From: Saprospiraceae bacterium
Lineage (GTDB): Bacteria; Bacteroidota; Bacteroidia; Chitinophagales; Saprospiraceae
Assembly (NCBI GenBank): GCA_016787525.1
Contig: JAEUUP010000092.1
Span: 62,001-126,000 of the forward strand
Direction of reading: 5' to 3'
Length of the DNA stretch: 64,000 nt
The notes under the pieces were generated by a model. That model saw only the letters and a list, made by a program, of their open reading frames with translations. It was not told where the DNA came from and did no database searches. A program made the translations under genes and the position numbers. Below are positions 34,813 to 43,593 of this stretch, piece by piece. Each line of letters opens with the position of its first letter. The first letter of the stretch is position 1.

Positions 34813-35127
34813 CTATGGTAAATGAAAAACCTCTCGTAAGGGCTTCACTATAGGCGAATTATCTGTATTTGCATCCATGATGTCGCCCATATAGGCCCAC
34901 CAACGTTGCATCACTTCATAGGTAGGCAAAGTGTCTATCAAGGCTGGGTTTTCTATTTTCAAAATAGCAAACAAAGCATACGTTTCTTCGTCCAAAAAAA
35001 TTGAATAATCGTTGATACCTATGCTTTTGAGCAACGCAGCAAGGTCTGCCCATATTTCATCGTGGCGTTTTTTGTATTCCGCAGCTTGCCCTTTGTGAAG
35101 CTGCATTTTAAAAGCAACTCTTTGCAT
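34813..35127 (-). CDS. rhaM: L-rhamnose mutarotase
   Basis: 104 residues, the full RhaM length. It converts alpha- and beta-L-rhamnose in the cytoplasm. Family features seen are the start MQRVAFKMQLHKGQAAEYKKRHDEIWADL, the NDYSIFLDEET strand and the end RWWAYMGDIMDAN with LREVFHL. It follows rhaT on the same strand, with a 43-bp inverted repeat between them. Confidence 0.93.
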   Translation of the reverse strand: MQRVAFKMQLHKGQAAEYKKRHDEIWADLAALLKSIGINDYSIFLDEETYALFAILKIENPALIDTLPTYEVMQRWWAYMGDIMDANTDNSPIVKPLREVFHLP

Positions 35128-35178
35128 AATAATTAGTTATAAATTTTAAATTTAGGATATTATCTACTGAGGGGGGAC

Positions 35179-35277
35179 TTTAGAGCTACGAATTACACGA
35201 ATTGACTAATTTTACTAATTAGGATTAATTGAAATAATTAGTAAAATTAGTCAATTCGTGTAATTCGTAGCTCTAAA
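35179..35277. repeat. Perfect 43-bp inverted repeat between rhaT and rhaM
   Basis: Arms 35179-35221 and 35235-35277 are exact reverse complements with a 13-nt loop. The arms contain ACGAATTACACGAATT, a phrase resembling dispersed intergenic repeats of other bacteria. It begins just after a dispersed-motif copy (35165-35176) and ends 3 bp before the rhaT stop. No transposase or target duplication was seen. Confidence 0.93.
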
Positions 35278-35279
35278 AT

Positions 35280-36332
35280 CTAAAGCGAATTTCCAATACC
35301 CACTAGAACGATAGAAGCCAAAATAGTCAAAATGCCAATCACGAACGTTCTGAACGTTTTTTTGCTCACACCTGACCATTCTTTGAGATAAAGTCCCCAC
35401 ATATTCGCTGTCAAAATGATGGTTGCCATGTGCAGAATCCATGAGCTGGCACCGTTGCCCATTTTGCTTTCGCCCATGCCATAGAAGAAAAATTGCAAAA
35501 ACCAAAGAGTCCCCGCCAAACCACAATAGAAAATATTCGCACTAGTGGGAGCTTCTGATTTTGTAAAATCGCCAAAAGTTTTATTTTTGAAAAGCAGATA
35601 TAAACACCAAATAAGGTTGGTTGTCAAACCACCCCACAGTATTACCACATAGGTCACATTGTTTTGAAACAAAGGATTAAAGCCTTGTTTCACAGCTTCA
35701 TCGGCCATTGGTTTGCCCGCTTCGATACCAAAATTGAAAAAAGAACTCAAAATACCCGAAATGATGGCTATAATAAGACCTTTTACCAAATTAAATTCTT
35801 TCGTACTCGCTTGTTTTTGCTCAGTTGTCAGTTCATTCTCTTTCATCATACCAGCTTTGCCAGCGATACCGATTCCAGTTAGACACACCACGACACCCAA
35901 CAAAACCAATTGACCACCCGTATTGGAAAGCATATCCGAAAATGATGTCTTCCCAGGGGTCGGATTGAAATTATAATAAATCGAAGGCACTAAAGCACCA
36001 AAAGCAGAACAGAAACTTAAAACAACAGAATTCCCCAGCGACATACCCAAATAGCGTACACCTAAACCATAAGTCAAGCCTCCAATACCCCACAACAAAC
36101 CCATCAAATAGGTTGTAGATTTTATATTTGAAGCTGTTGAAGCGATGATTTCTGAAAAGTTAGGCACTGTCAAATAAGCGGCAATAGGTGGCACAATGAG
36201 CCATGAAAATAAACCGCCCATGAGCCAGAAATTTTCCCAAGCCCAATTTTTTACTTTGTTGAAAGGCATGTAGAAGCTGCCCGAGGAAATGCCACCGATG
36301 GTGTGAAAAATGATACCGAGAATGACCTGCAT
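35280..36332 (-). CDS. rhaT: L-rhamnose/proton symporter RhaT
   Basis: 350 residues from ATG 36332 (MQVILGIIFHTIGGISSGSFYMPFNKVKNWAWENFW), the RhaT start; a longer frame adds 17. There are about ten membrane helices. It imports L-rhamnose with H+ across the inner membrane. It lies upstream of rhaM and most likely in the same transcript. The intracellular catabolic genes lie beyond the replicon module. Confidence 0.93.
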   Translation of the reverse strand: MQVILGIIFHTIGGISSGSFYMPFNKVKNWAWENFWLMGGLFSWLIVPPIAAYLTVPNFSEIIASTASNIKSTTYLMGLLWGIGGLTYGLGVRYLGMSLGNSVVLSFCSAFGALVPSIYYNFNPTPGKTSFSDMLSNTGGQLVLLGVVVCLTGIGIAGKAGMMKENELTTEQKQASTKEFNLVKGLIIAIISGILSSFFNFGIEAGKPMADEAVKQGFNPLFQNNVTYVVILWGGLTTNLIWCLYLLFKNKTFGDFTKSEAPTSANIFYCGLAGTLWFLQFFFYGMGESKMGNGASSWILHMATIILTANMWGLYLKEWSGVSKKTFRTFVIGILTILASIVLVGIGNSL

Positions 36333-36630
36333 GAGTGTTGTTGTTTTCGTTGATAGTAAAATAATGAAAAGTTCATTTATCAAAAAATGAAACTTTTAAA
36401 TTGTTTCGATTTCTAAAAATAATAAAATAAAGATTTGAAAGGGTAAATACCCAAATGAAATTTGTTTATTTTAGCCACAAATAAAACATAATTGCTCGAT
36501 TTCGCAGTTATTCCTTTTGTTTCTTTTTTTGTACTTTCTGATATAATGGTTGTTCTGCCATCCATCATTGGTCATCGAATCATCCATAGATTCTCAGACT
36601 TCAGTAAACAAAAGCCTTAATATGGAATGG
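36333..36630. other. Intergenic region between the replicon primase gene and rhaT
   Basis: 298 bp, AT-rich. It contains GGTAAATACCCAAATG and phrases such as ATTGGTCATCGAATCATCC and GGCTAATGACCCAAAA near the primase end, echoing the GGTCATTA hairpins elsewhere. No gene or clear terminator was found. It may mark the left edge of the plasmid-type module. Confidence 0.4.
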
Positions 36631-37533
36631 CTAATGACCCAAAAATAGCATCTTTTTGACCCAAAAAGCATTGAAATCCTTGTGCGGATAGTACAAAGCA
36701 TTGCAAGGTTCAAGTTGTTGGGCAAACTGTTTTCCAATAGCGTAAGTCAGCTCCTCCCCTGCCCTATCGTTGTCGAAATAGGTGAAAATACGAGAAAATG
36801 AACGTGCATTTAGGTAGGCTAAAACCGAATTTTGAAAAGCATTGGAGTGCATCACGATGACCTCCCCCTCAGTAAGCGTTGCCCCATAATACTTTGATGC
36901 GCTCAAAAAATCGAAAAAACTGTGAAAAATAGATACTTTATTCTCCATATCCTCTGCTTTGGGGCTTAAAATGGAGATGTCTTTTTTGAAAATCGAACCT
37001 TTGAAGTATTTATTCCTAATCTCAAAGCCTCCTAACCGATTGGCCATACCTAAAGCATAAAAATCTTTACCTGTTTGTGCTTGCGAATAAATCACTTCTA
37101 CGAGGTGTTTTTGTGCTGTATTGAGGTCAATTTTGCGGTCTTCGGTCAAATAAGCTATCAAATGTGGGTTACTTATTGGTTGAGCGCGTTTGAGTGTTAA
37201 GGTTTCGGGAGCATCAAACCGTTTTTTGCCATCGTGCAGTTTGTCCTTTTTTTGAGCTTTTGGAAAAAGTGCATCTAAAAAAATTAAGGCTTCGGTTTCG
37301 TCTGTTTTATTAAATTCTTTGATAAATTTGAGTGTATCACCTCCTTGATTTGAGCCAAAATCGAACCAAACGTTCTCTCTTGTATTCACATGAAAGTTGG
37401 TATCACGCTCCAAGGGTCGAAAAGGCGATTTGTACCACATATCGTTGCCGCTGTGCTTACTTCGACTCGCTTGAAATCCCATTTTTTCAAGCAAAATACT
37501 GAGGGGGATGCTTTTTGCTTCTTGTTTCGTCAC
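36631..37533 (-). CDS. CHC2-like/Toprim primase-type protein
   Basis: 300 residues if started at GTG 37533 (MTKQEAKSIPL), the family's usual start; TTG 37581 would add 16. The N-terminus (MWYKSPFRPLERDTNFHVNT, VWFDFGSNQGGDTLKF) follows the CHC2 zinc-finger primase region but lacks the zinc ligands. A Toprim domain follows (VIVMHSNAFQNSVLA, TYFDNDRAGEEL). Such proteins are common on plasmids and mobile elements of Bacteroidota and probably prime plasmid DNA synthesis. Its promoter and start overlap iteron 1. Confidence 0.78.
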   Translation of the reverse strand: MTKQEAKSIPLSILLEKMGFQASRSKHSGNDMWYKSPFRPLERDTNFHVNTRENVWFDFGSNQGGDTLKFIKEFNKTDETEALIFLDALFPKAQKKDKLHDGKKRFDAPETLTLKRAQPISNPHLIAYLTEDRKIDLNTAQKHLVEVIYSQAQTGKDFYALGMANRLGGFEIRNKYFKGSIFKKDISILSPKAEDMENKVSIFHSFFDFLSASKYYGATLTEGEVIVMHSNAFQNSVLAYLNARSFSRIFTYFDNDRAGEELTYAIGKQFAQQLEPCNALYYPHKDFNAFWVKKMLFLGH

Positions 37534-37575
37534 TATGATGCCTATTTTTTGAGATTTAAAAGTAAGTTTTAAATC

Positions 37576-37961
37576 TACCAAACTTCACGTTGCCGTTTTA
37601 GTCTATTTAAATATGTTAAAAGATTTTGGAAAAATAAAAATTCAAAAAAAAATTTCATTTCAGGCGGACTATATAGGAAATAAAAAGATAAAGGGATACT
37701 ATATAGGTTTGTCAACCAAACTACACGTGAAAAGACTACCAAACCACACGTTAAAATTAGAAAATCTCCTACCAAAGTTCACGTTGATAATTTATGTAGA
37801 CGGATTCTTTTCATGGATTCTACCAAAGTTCACGTTGATAATGAGAGAATCTTCATTTTCAATCAATTATATACTAAACTACACGAATATTCTTTACAAA
37901 TCCTACCAAAGTTCACGTCAAATTTATCCATTCTATTCTTTTATACCAAAGTTCACGTTGA
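37576..37961 (+). repeat. Iteron array, likely plasmid replication origin
   Basis: Eight direct copies of a site with consensus TACCAAAGTTCACGTTGA begin at 37576, 37714, 37737, 37770, 37821, 37872, 37904 and 37944. Those at 37770, 37821 and 37944 are exact, 37904 nearly so, and the others differ at a few positions. Spacing varies from 23 to 138 bp, several being 32-51. The surroundings are AT-rich. Located between the primase and repA genes, this is the expected binding region for the initiator. Confidence 0.85.
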
Positions 37962-38041
37962 CATAGTGGGAGGTATTCGTTTCATCTGCTCATGATTTTG
38001 ATTGTTATCACTTATTTTGCCCATTCAAGGCTAATTTACTC

Positions 38042-38998
38042 TTATTCTCCCGTTTTTAGTTGAGAAAATAAGTCTGGAATCAAGAGCGATTTGGTAGGAA
38101 TAGGCGATGGCGAATGATATAGCTTCAAACCTTTGTTTGGGTCTTCCTCGATACGTGCATTTGGGTATTGTGATTTTACTGTCAGCAAAGTTTTTCTAAA
38201 AACCTGCTTGAACTTAAACATTTGATCGTAACCATGCCCAAATTGTTCCTTCAACACAGCCCAAGCGATGAAAACAGGTTGATGTGGGTCAATTCGGTGC
38301 AGTCGCTGCGCCAACCACGCATATATATCGAGTGCCATCGCATTGTGCGACAATGCTGCCAGTGCACGTTCATCCAGCGGAATTGCGTGGTTGGTGAGAC
38401 TATTAAAATAATCTTCCGACAGTACAATTTTGGATGTCCACATCACCTTATTTTTTTCGTCTTTCGGAAACCACAAATTGAAAGCTTTCACAATTTGCAT
38501 ATTAACCTGCATACTTTCTTCACCATTGAAATAGCTGATGCTGATAATCGAAGAAGTCAGGCGACGCAATTGTTCTTTCACTTCTTTGATGGTGCGCCCG
38601 TCCGTTCCTAAGCCGATTTTTTTAATGAAAGCGGTCATACTTTCTTCAACATCTACCACCCGACTTTGCGATTTGATGGCTTCACTATTGATATGAGCCA
38701 AAATCAACCGTGCTTTTGTGCCGTAAGGCAATCCGACGAACTCATAGTCTCCTGTATTGGGGTTGGCAGCGTGGTTGGCTTGCACTGCCAAGCTCACATT
38801 ACCTTGTTTTTGTTGCCAAATAACCGTTTCGTCGCCAGGATTGCGATAAGGCAAAAACGTTTGGCACAAAGCTGAATGTTGAAAAATAGCATCCTCGATG
38901 CCAGCTCTGTCAATCCGAATAGTCATCGAGCTATCTACGAGGCGGCTTAAGATGCGGCTTGTTGTGCTACCACCTATATTGTCTTTTTTTGTTGCCAT
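38042..38998 (-). CDS. repA: Plasmid replication initiator RepA (plasmid-encoded RepA family)
   Basis: 318 residues. It matches the plasmid-encoded RepA family (PF04796 type) in the central VGLPYGTKARLILAHINSEAIK, the IGLGTDGRTIKEVKEQLRRL block and SEDYFNSLTNHAIPLD. RepA binds iterons to open the origin. Gene order fits: iterons lie just past its 3' end. No copy of the dispersed motif lies within repA or parA, the only substantial module genes free of it. Confidence 0.88.
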   Translation of the reverse strand: MATKKDNIGGSTTSRILSRLVDSSMTIRIDRAGIEDAIFQHSALCQTFLPYRNPGDETVIWQQKQGNVSLAVQANHAANPNTGDYEFVGLPYGTKARLILAHINSEAIKSQSRVVDVEESMTAFIKKIGLGTDGRTIKEVKEQLRRLTSSIISISYFNGEESMQVNMQIVKAFNLWFPKDEKNKVMWTSKIVLSEDYFNSLTNHAIPLDERALAALSHNAMALDIYAWLAQRLHRIDPHQPVFIAWAVLKEQFGHGYDQMFKFKQVFRKTLLTVKSQYPNARIEEDPNKGLKLYHSPSPIPTKSLLIPDLFSQLKTGE

Positions 38999-39489
38999 TT
39001 TCTATAGTGTCATTCTTCTTCGTTTATTTTGAAGAGAATATTTATTTTTTTATTTCAATAATATTTATACTCAAATAGTTTTGTGGAATATTTATTTTAA
39101 AAAATAAATAATTTTTACTTAAATAATATTTGCATAAATAATCTACTTATTTCCTCATGATTTTACTGACCTTCGAAAAATATCCGACTTCATATTTTAA
39201 TTCTGAGCATTTCAATTTTTCGTTTTGCTTTGCTATTCGTTTTCACAAGGCAATTCGGCGAAAATCGAAAAAAATCAGTTTTTTACTGAGGGGGTAGCTT
39301 TTGTCTATCATTAGAATTTTCTGATACCACTCAGCTTTTGATAGATTTGTATTATTTATGTAAAAATTATTTCTATTTTTACTTTTTTATAGAAATAATA
39401 TTTATGAATTTATTTTTAAGTATTTTTATTATTTAAGTATTTATGTTTTTATTCAAAAATATAAATAATATTTCCTTAAAAATATGAAA
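38999..39489. other. AT-rich intergenic region with AATAATATTT boxes
   Basis: 491 bp, extremely AT-rich, between repA and the RHH gene. AATAATATTT occurs at 39057, 39122, 39394 and 39464; a fifth exact copy is at 40556 upstream of parA. One dispersed motif is at 39284. These repeated boxes on both sides of the partition genes could be operator or centromere sites of the RHH protein. No gene is supported here. Confidence 0.55.
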
Positions 39490-39804
39490 CTACATTGCGC
39501 CTCGGCGTTTCATATCTTCATAAATCAATTCGAGCATATATTCACGCATCGTAATCGTGCGGGTGAAGGTGTGCATTTTGACATGTTTATAAACCTCGAC
39601 GGGCAAGTCTAAGCTGATTTTTTTAACTTCATTGGTTACAACAGGTTCAGGTTCTGCGACAATAGCCTGAACGACTGAGGGGGTAGGTGAGGCGTGAATC
39701 GTCTCAACTGCTTTTTCGACGATTTGATTTGCTTCTTCTTTTTTGATGACACTGGGCTTTGTTGGCAAAGCCAATTTCCCGAAATCTATTTCTTTTTTTG
39801 CCAT
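39490..39804 (-). CDS. Ribbon-helix-helix partition partner protein
   Basis: 104 residues. A flexible N-terminus (1-60) is followed by KKISLDLPVEVYKHVKMHTFTRTITMREYMLELIYEDMKRR, a ribbon-helix-helix DNA-binding fold. It starts 3 bp after parA, as ParG/ParR-type centromere-binding proteins do in type Ib partition loci. It probably binds repeated AT-rich sites and stimulates ParA ATPase. A dispersed-motif copy (GACTGAGGGGG) encodes TPSV in the linker. Confidence 0.8.
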   Translation of the reverse strand: MAKKEIDFGKLALPTKPSVIKKEEANQIVEKAVETIHASPTPSVVQAIVAEPEPVVTNEVKKISLDLPVEVYKHVKMHTFTRTITMREYMLELIYEDMKRRGAM

Positions 39805-39807
39805 GAT

Positions 39808-40470
39808 TTATGATTCTGATATTTTGATTAAACCTAAATTTTCTGCTTTTTCTAAAATTTCTTTGGTCAATTCGACCATTTCACTTTTTGCCTTATTGTC
39901 GCCACTTTCATATACACCGCGTCCATCTAGAGCAGTTTCGACGTATGCAGCTCTTTTATTGACATTTGATTTCAAGACTTCGAGTCCAAAATTGCCGATG
40001 GCTTCACGCATACCTTTGTAGATATTGCCCGAATGTGAGAATTGATTGATGAGAAAATACGCTGGTATATCCGAGCGGAACTCTTTGGCTTGTTCGTAGC
40101 GTTCAAAAAATGGCTGCATCGCTCTAAAGTCATGCGCACTTGGTAAAATTGGGATAATAAGCATGTCGCTTGATAGAATAATACGTGTTGTCATCTCGGA
40201 CAGCGAGGGCGTTCCATCAATGATGACGACTTCGTAGTCGCGGTGCAAGTTTTCTACGGTTTTGCCCAAAGCTTTCGCATCGGTTGCTCCTACAACGGTA
40301 ATATTTGCGAGACCTTCATCTCGAACGCCGCTCCAAGCTAATGAGTTTTGATTGGTATCGGTGTCTACAATGCACGTTTTGAAACCCATACTTGCGAAGC
40401 ATACAGCCAAATTCTGTGAAATAGTTGTTTTGCCAACACCGCCTTTGAGGTTTGTGATGCCTATTTTCAT
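39808..40470 (-). CDS. parA: ParA-family partition ATPase
   Basis: 220 residues. Deviant Walker A KGGVGKTTISQN near the N-terminus, Walker A' in VIIDGTPSLSEMT, and Walker B-like IPILPSAHDF. The short length without an HTH fits type Ib plasmid partition. ParA moves replicon copies to daughter cells along with the RHH partner. It is the first gene of the partition operon, with an AT-rich leader at 40471-40749. Confidence 0.92.
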   Translation of the reverse strand: MKIGITNLKGGVGKTTISQNLAVCFASMGFKTCIVDTDTNQNSLAWSGVRDEGLANITVVGATDAKALGKTVENLHRDYEVVIIDGTPSLSEMTTRIILSSDMLIIPILPSAHDFRAMQPFFERYEQAKEFRSDIPAYFLINQFSHSGNIYKGMREAIGNFGLEVLKSNVNKRAAYVETALDGRGVYESGDNKAKSEMVELTKEILEKAENLGLIKISES

Positions 40471-40749
40471 TTTCTAGTACAAAAGTGTAAATGTTAAAAT
40501 AAAAGATTTTCAAGTGCAATAATAAATAATCTTTCTATAAAAAAACATTTATGTAAATAATATTTCTATAAAAACATAAAAATATCATAGATGTGTCATA
40601 ATATTTATAGGAATAATACAAAACCTTACAACTTAAGCTCCCCTCAGTATTTAGTGAAAAAATATTGTGTCAAAAAGACACGAAAACATAAAGTGATTTT
40701 TACCTTTGTTGCTATCAACTAAATTTTAAAAAATAAAAATAGTGAATCA
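40471..40749. other. Intergenic AT-rich leader of parA and the GH51 gene
   Basis: 279 bp, divergent. It contains AATAATATTT at 40556 and a related ATAATATTT at about 40599, TTTCTATAAAAA twice (near 40532 and 40563), and a dispersed-motif copy at 40640. It likely holds parA regulation and RHH-binding sites. No gene is supported. Confidence 0.45.
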
Positions 40750-42291
40750 ATGAAAAAAAGACTTATTCTATTTTGTGTTTTAGCCACTTTTCAAACTTTT
40801 ATTGTAGCTCAGAATAAGGTCATCGTCAATGCTGATATGGGCAAAGACGTGATTAGCAAACATATTTATGGACATTTTGCCGAACATTTGGGTCGTTGCA
40901 TCTATGACGGCTTCTATGTTGGTGAAAAGAACACAACAATTCCAAACAAAGATGGTATTCGGACAGACATCGTCCAAGCACTTAAAAAACTGAAAATTCC
41001 AAATTTACGTTGGCCGGGTGGTTGTTTTGCCGATACCTATCACTGGAAAGATGGTATTGGCCCGAAAGACAAACGCCCCTCAATGCTCAATGTCTGGTGG
41101 GGTGGGGTAACAGAAGACAATAGTTTCGGTACACACGATTTTTTAAATATGTGTGAGGAAATCGGCACAGAACCCTATTTGGCAGCAAATGTCGGTAGCG
41201 GCACAGTGCAAGAGCTGATTGACTGGACACGCTATGTCAATTTTGAAAAAGGTAACCCAATGGCTGACTTGCGCAAACAAAATGGTCGCGAGAAGGCATG
41301 GAACGTCAAATTATGGGGTGTTGGCAATGAAGTGTGGGGTTGCGGTGGCAATATGAAACCCGAATATTACGCCAATGTGTATCGCCAATATGCGACTTTT
41401 ATGACAGGTTGGGACAATAACAATAAGTTGTTCCGCATCGCTTCGGGTGCAAGCGATGATGATTACAATTGGACAGAAGTTTTGATGCGTGATATTCCCC
41501 ACAATATGCTGGAAGGTGTCGCAGTGCACCACTATTCGGTCATTGATTGGCGCAAAAAAGGCTCAGATAGAGCCTTTTCGGAGCAAGAATATTTCACAAC
41601 GATGCAAAAGGCATTGTTTATGGACGAAATCGTACGCCGACACTCAATTGTGATGGATAAATATGACCCTAAAAAGAAAGTGGCCATGGTGGTTGATGAA
41701 TGGGGCGGCTGGTATGAGGTCGAACAGGGAACGAATGGTGCGTTTTTGTATCAACAAAACACCATGCGCGACGCGATGATAGCAGGCACAACATTGAATA
41801 TTTTCCACAAATACTGCGACCGTGTGCGTATTGCAAACTTAGCACAAGCTATCAATGTCTTGCAAGCTGTGATTCTGACGAAAGGTGAAAAGATGATTTT
41901 GACACCAACGTATCATGTGATGGAGATGTACAACGTGCATCAAGATGCGACGAATCTACCCCTCAGTATCCAAACCGAAAACTATAAAGTAGGGAAGGAC
42001 AGTTTGCCAGCCGTTTCAGTATCAGCTTCGAGAGATAAAGAGGGCGTGGTGCATATTTCGCTGGTCAATATCAATCCGAACAAAGCACAAGATGTATCAG
42101 TCAGTTTGCGTGGCATGTTGGCAAAAGCGGTGAGCGGTCGTATTTTGACCTCGGATAAAGTCCAAGACCATAACACATTTGAATCACCTGATAAAGTATC
42201 GCCCAAAGAATTTAAAGGAGCGAGCTTGAAAGGGGAGGAGTTGAAGGTCAGTTTGCCGCCTGTTTCAGTGGTGGTTTTGACCTTAAAATAG
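40750..42291 (+). CDS. Secreted alpha-L-arabinofuranosidase (GH51)
   Basis: 513 residues with signal peptide (about 1-20). It removes terminal L-arabinofuranose from arabinan or arabinoxylan. Typical GH51 features: IYGHFAEHLGRCIYDGF, WPGGCFADTYHWKDGIGP, acid/base Glu in WGVGNEVWGCGG and nucleophile Glu in VVDEWGGWYEVE, followed by a C-terminal beta domain. Family members without secretion are also known, but the leader here ends in VAQ, suggesting periplasmic location. It ends at the bidirectional motif-pair hairpin. Confidence 0.93.
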   Translation: MKKRLILFCVLATFQTFIVAQNKVIVNADMGKDVISKHIYGHFAEHLGRCIYDGFYVGEKNTTIPNKDGIRTDIVQALKKLKIPNLRWPGGCFADTYHWKDGIGPKDKRPSMLNVWWGGVTEDNSFGTHDFLNMCEEIGTEPYLAANVGSGTVQELIDWTRYVNFEKGNPMADLRKQNGREKAWNVKLWGVGNEVWGCGGNMKPEYYANVYRQYATFMTGWDNNNKLFRIASGASDDDYNWTEVLMRDIPHNMLEGVAVHHYSVIDWRKKGSDRAFSEQEYFTTMQKALFMDEIVRRHSIVMDKYDPKKKVAMVVDEWGGWYEVEQGTNGAFLYQQNTMRDAMIAGTTLNIFHKYCDRVRIANLAQAINVLQAVILTKGEKMILTPTYHVMEMYNVHQDATNLPLSIQTENYKVGKDSLPAVSVSASRDKEGVVHISLVNINPNKAQDVSVSLRGMLAKAVSGRILTSDKVQDHNTFESPDKVSPKEFKGASLKGEELKVSLPPVSVVVLTLK

Positions 42292-42307
42292 AGAAAACAA
42301 GGGGAAA

Positions 42308-42337
42308 TACTGAGGGGTATCAAAAGACCCCTCAGTA
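42308..42337. terminator. Inverted pair of the dispersed motif between convergent genes
   Basis: TACTGAGGGG (42308-42317) and CCCCTCAGTA (42328-42337) form a 10-bp perfect stem; with TATC/GA inside, the loop is about 10 nt. It lies between the stops of the GH51 gene (42291) and the AraC gene (42342), so it can end both transcripts, as paired uptake sequences do in Haemophilus and Neisseria. Confidence 0.75.
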
Positions 42338-42341
42338 TCAG

Positions 42342-43238
42342 CTATTTTTCAATGCCTTTTCGATAGTCCGAGGGTTTTATGTTCATTTTCTTTTTGAAAA
42401 TGCGTGAAAAATAAAATTCTGACTCAAAACCAGCTTTGGCAGCGACTTCCGACACTAAAAGAGTCGTCTCTTTGAGCATTTGAGCCGCTTTTTCGATTTT
42501 TAAATTCAAATGATATTGCCCCGGCGAAATGCCCATTATCTCTTTAAATGCTTTGCGAAACCAGACATAACTAACGTTTTGTTCAGAGGCTAATTTCTCC
42601 AAATCCAATTCATCTGCCCAGTTTTGATGTATTTTGTAGCGGATGGCTCTTATGATATGCTCTTGTCGGCTGCGCGATTTTTCAGTCATCAAGGCCGAAG
42701 CATATACTAAGCCAAGCAACTGAATAACCAGACACGATGACATCTGCGTGTAAGCGATGCCCTCGTACTTGACCGTATCAATCAGGCGAATGAACACATT
42801 GAGAAACTCCGTATTGAAACCCATGTTCAAAACTGGGTTTTGAGGACTGAAACAGTCTTGGCGCATCAAATATTCGGCATAGTGACCGTCGAAACCGACC
42901 CAAAACTCTTCCCAACCTGTATCTTTTAGGGGTTTATAACGATGCCAAGTGTCAGGAAAAAGTAAAAACAAAGTACCCCCTTCTACAACAACAGGTTCGG
43001 CATTACTATACTCAAAAATACCTTTACCATTTGAAATATAAACCATTTGATATTCTTTGAGCCGTCGTCCCCGTTCCCAATTGAAATAGTGTGAAGCTGG
43101 GTGTTTAGGATCAGGATAAGCCTTGTTCGGTTCATGCACATAGTGACCGACGGTTTTGACATTGACCCCCCAGCTTGGTTCAGATTCTGCTAACTGGCGC
43201 AATTCGTCGTCGTTAAAATATTTTCTATAAGCATTCAT
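42342..43238 (-). CDS. AraC-family transcriptional regulator with N-terminal sugar-sensing domain
   Basis: 298 residues. N-terminal cupin-like AraC binding domain (about 30-170, GRRLKEYQMVYISNGKGIFEY, FPDTWHRYKP), then two HTH motifs (ENLASEQNVSYVWFRKAFKEIMGISPGQY-like, and ETTLLVSEVAAKAGFESEFYFSRIFKK). Probably a sugar-responsive activator of the flanking GH51 and rhamnose genes; the ligand is unknown. Confidence 0.9.
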   Translation of the reverse strand: MNAYRKYFNDDELRQLAESEPSWGVNVKTVGHYVHEPNKAYPDPKHPASHYFNWERGRRLKEYQMVYISNGKGIFEYSNAEPVVVEGGTLFLLFPDTWHRYKPLKDTGWEEFWVGFDGHYAEYLMRQDCFSPQNPVLNMGFNTEFLNVFIRLIDTVKYEGIAYTQMSSCLVIQLLGLVYASALMTEKSRSRQEHIIRAIRYKIHQNWADELDLEKLASEQNVSYVWFRKAFKEIMGISPGQYHLNLKIEKAAQMLKETTLLVSEVAAKAGFESEFYFSRIFKKKMNIKPSDYRKGIEK

Positions 43239-43593
43239 ATCAGAAAGTATAAGATAATGAACAAAAGCGATAAAGGCTGGTTGCCGTAGTTTTACTTATT
43301 TTGTGAAATATTTGGCGAATATAATTGTGTTTTTTGATGATTTTTGAAAAAAAAGATAATTATTTATTTGTGACAGCTGATTGAAAAAATGGCGAACCTC
43401 TACTTTTTGATATTTTCTCGCACTGTTTGAAAAAATACTGAGGGGGCTTGGAAAGGAATGGCTAACAGTTTTTATCAATCGGCATTTAGGTTAGTTTTTC
43501 ATACATTCTATATTTTTGTCGTCACGACAATGTCTGGGCGACATTTTTTGATAAAGTCGAAAAATTGTAAAATCATAAAATCCAAAATTTAAA
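43239..43593. other. Intergenic region with divergent promoters
   Basis: 355 bp between the AraC gene and the aldolase/dehydrogenase gene, expected to hold promoters for both. It has one dispersed motif (43436) and the short palindrome TTGTCGTCACGACAA at about 43517-43531, a possible operator. No gene was seen. The palindrome is close to the aldolase gene start and could bind a rhamnose regulator. Confidence 0.4.

Noticed and set aside
37576..37961. The 18-bp repeats near repA as CRISPR
   Set aside because: Spacing is irregular, copies are degenerate, and the position beside a RepA gene fits iterons.
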